Below are positions 6,303 through 6,757 of a DNA stretch of 6,757 nt, one piece after another. Numbering within the stretch: the first letter of the stretch is position 1; every line of letters begins with the position of its first letter. Below the pieces are notes generated by a model. The model saw only the letters and a list, made by a program, of their open reading frames with translations, was not told where the DNA came from and searched no databases. Source of the stretch: Tagaea sp. (GTDB lineage: Bacteria > Pseudomonadota > Alphaproteobacteria > CACIAM-22H2); assembly GCA_023653245.1 (NCBI GenBank), contig JAMNXK010000114.1:1-6757 (forward strand), read 5' to 3'. Position numbers and translations under genes: made by a program.

Positions 6303-6757
6303 AAAAGGCCGCCATTGACCGGAATGACCGCCCCGCTGACGAACGCCGCGCGGTCCGACAACAGCCACACGATCGTCTCGGCGATGTCTCCGCCCACGCC
6401 GACGCGGCCCACGGGGATCTGCGGGCCCAGGCGCGCGTTGCGCCCTTCGTTGTCGAAGCCGTCGTTGAAATGCGTGTCGATCACGCCGGGCATGACGCCG
6501 TTCACGCGGATGCCTTTGGCCCCCGACTGCTTGGCCAGACCGAAGGTGAAGGTGCGGCGCGCGCCGTTGCTCGTGGCGTAGTGGATGCGCGGCCCGATGC
6601 CGCCGCTATCCGCCGACATGGACGACACGTTGACGATGGCGCCGCCCGCACCGCCCTTCTTGGTCGACATGCGGCGCACCGCCTCGCGCGCGCACAGGAA
6701 ATAGGCGACGACGTTCACGTCCCACAGCTTGCGCATCGCCGCGGCGTCGAAATCCTC
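6299..6757 (-). CDS. Short-chain dehydrogenase/reductase (SDR), partial, N-terminus beyond window
   Basis: NAD(P)-dependent oxidoreductase; 152 C-terminal residues of about 250 are visible and the frame is open to the window edge, so the internal ATG at 6736 is not the start. The nucleotide-binding TGxxxGxG motif lies outside. Visible (numbering from the first visible residue) are the structural Asn15 in WDVNVVAYF, the catalytic Ser46 in IVNVSSMS, Tyr60 in HYATSNGARRTFTFGLAK, the GIRVNGVMPGVIDT segment after it, and a normal C-terminus with WLLSDRAAFVSGAVIPVNGG. The usual YxxxK lysine is Asn64 (codon AAC, 6566-6568), which would impair standard catalysis unless another residue replaces it. 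The wording resembles classical SDRs such as glucose 1-dehydrogenase-like proteins. It lies upstream of the regulator on the same strand with a 90 bp gap, so it may be a separate transcript. It could oxidise a sugar to the lactone cleaved by the SMP-30 protein. Confidence 0.88.
   Translation of the reverse strand, partial: EDFDAAAMRKLWDVNVVAYFLCAREAVRRMSTKKGGAGGAIVNVSSMSADSGGIGPRIHYATSNGARRTFTFGLAKQSGAKGIRVNGVMPGVIDTHFNDGFDNEGRNARLGPQIPVGRVGVGGDIAETIVWLLSDRAAFVSGAVIPVNGGLF

Noticed and set aside
6301..6320. Possible terminator at the SDR 3' end: GGTC...GGCC stem followed by six T on the minus strand
   Set aside because: The stem is only 4 bp with one G-T pair and lies inside the coding region; too weak to call, although the T run is real.

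Overview
The window looks like one catabolic locus of a high-GC proteobacterium, probably an alphaproteobacterium. That placement rests only on GC-rich codon use, tightly overlapping genes and protein style; no rRNA or lineage marker is present. All eight genes lie on the minus strand, so transcription runs from the high-coordinate end to the low end. The long open frames on the plus strand are antisense shadows of these genes.

In transcription order: (1) 6757-6299, the C-terminal ~60% of a short-chain dehydrogenase/reductase (SDR), cut by the window edge; (2) a ~90 bp AT-richer gap carrying two exact copies of ATTTGATCAA, read here as the control region; (3) 6208-5558, a GntR regulator of the FadR/FCD type; (4) 5561-4455, an enolase-superfamily enzyme with an acid-sugar-dehydratase active site; (5, 6) 4458-3682 and 3685-2906, two different ABC importer permeases; (7) 2909-2103, the importer ATPase; (8) 2088-874, a Tat-exported substrate-binding protein of the NMT1/SsuA/TauA kind; (9) 859-1, an SMP-30/gluconolactonase-family lactonase missing only its last residues. 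Four consecutive junctions are 4-bp ATGA overlaps and the last two gaps are 14 bp, so the regulator through the lactonase is almost certainly one operon.

A coherent reading is uptake of a small organic acid or sugar-acid-like compound by a four-gene ABC importer, followed by an oxidative, non-phosphorylating route: SDR (alcohol or lactol to lactone), SMP-30 lactonase (lactone to acid), enolase-superfamily dehydratase (acid to 2-keto-3-deoxy acid). The GntR protein would be the local sensor. The substrate cannot be named from sequence, and no aldolase or kinase to finish the route is in the window. The main points for a second look are the paired TTGATCAA palindromes, an SDR whose YxxxK lysine reads as asparagine, two non-identical permeases in a NitT/TauT-type importer, and the dehydratase active site. 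There is no CRISPR array, tRNA, rRNA, insertion sequence or phage gene that I can see.
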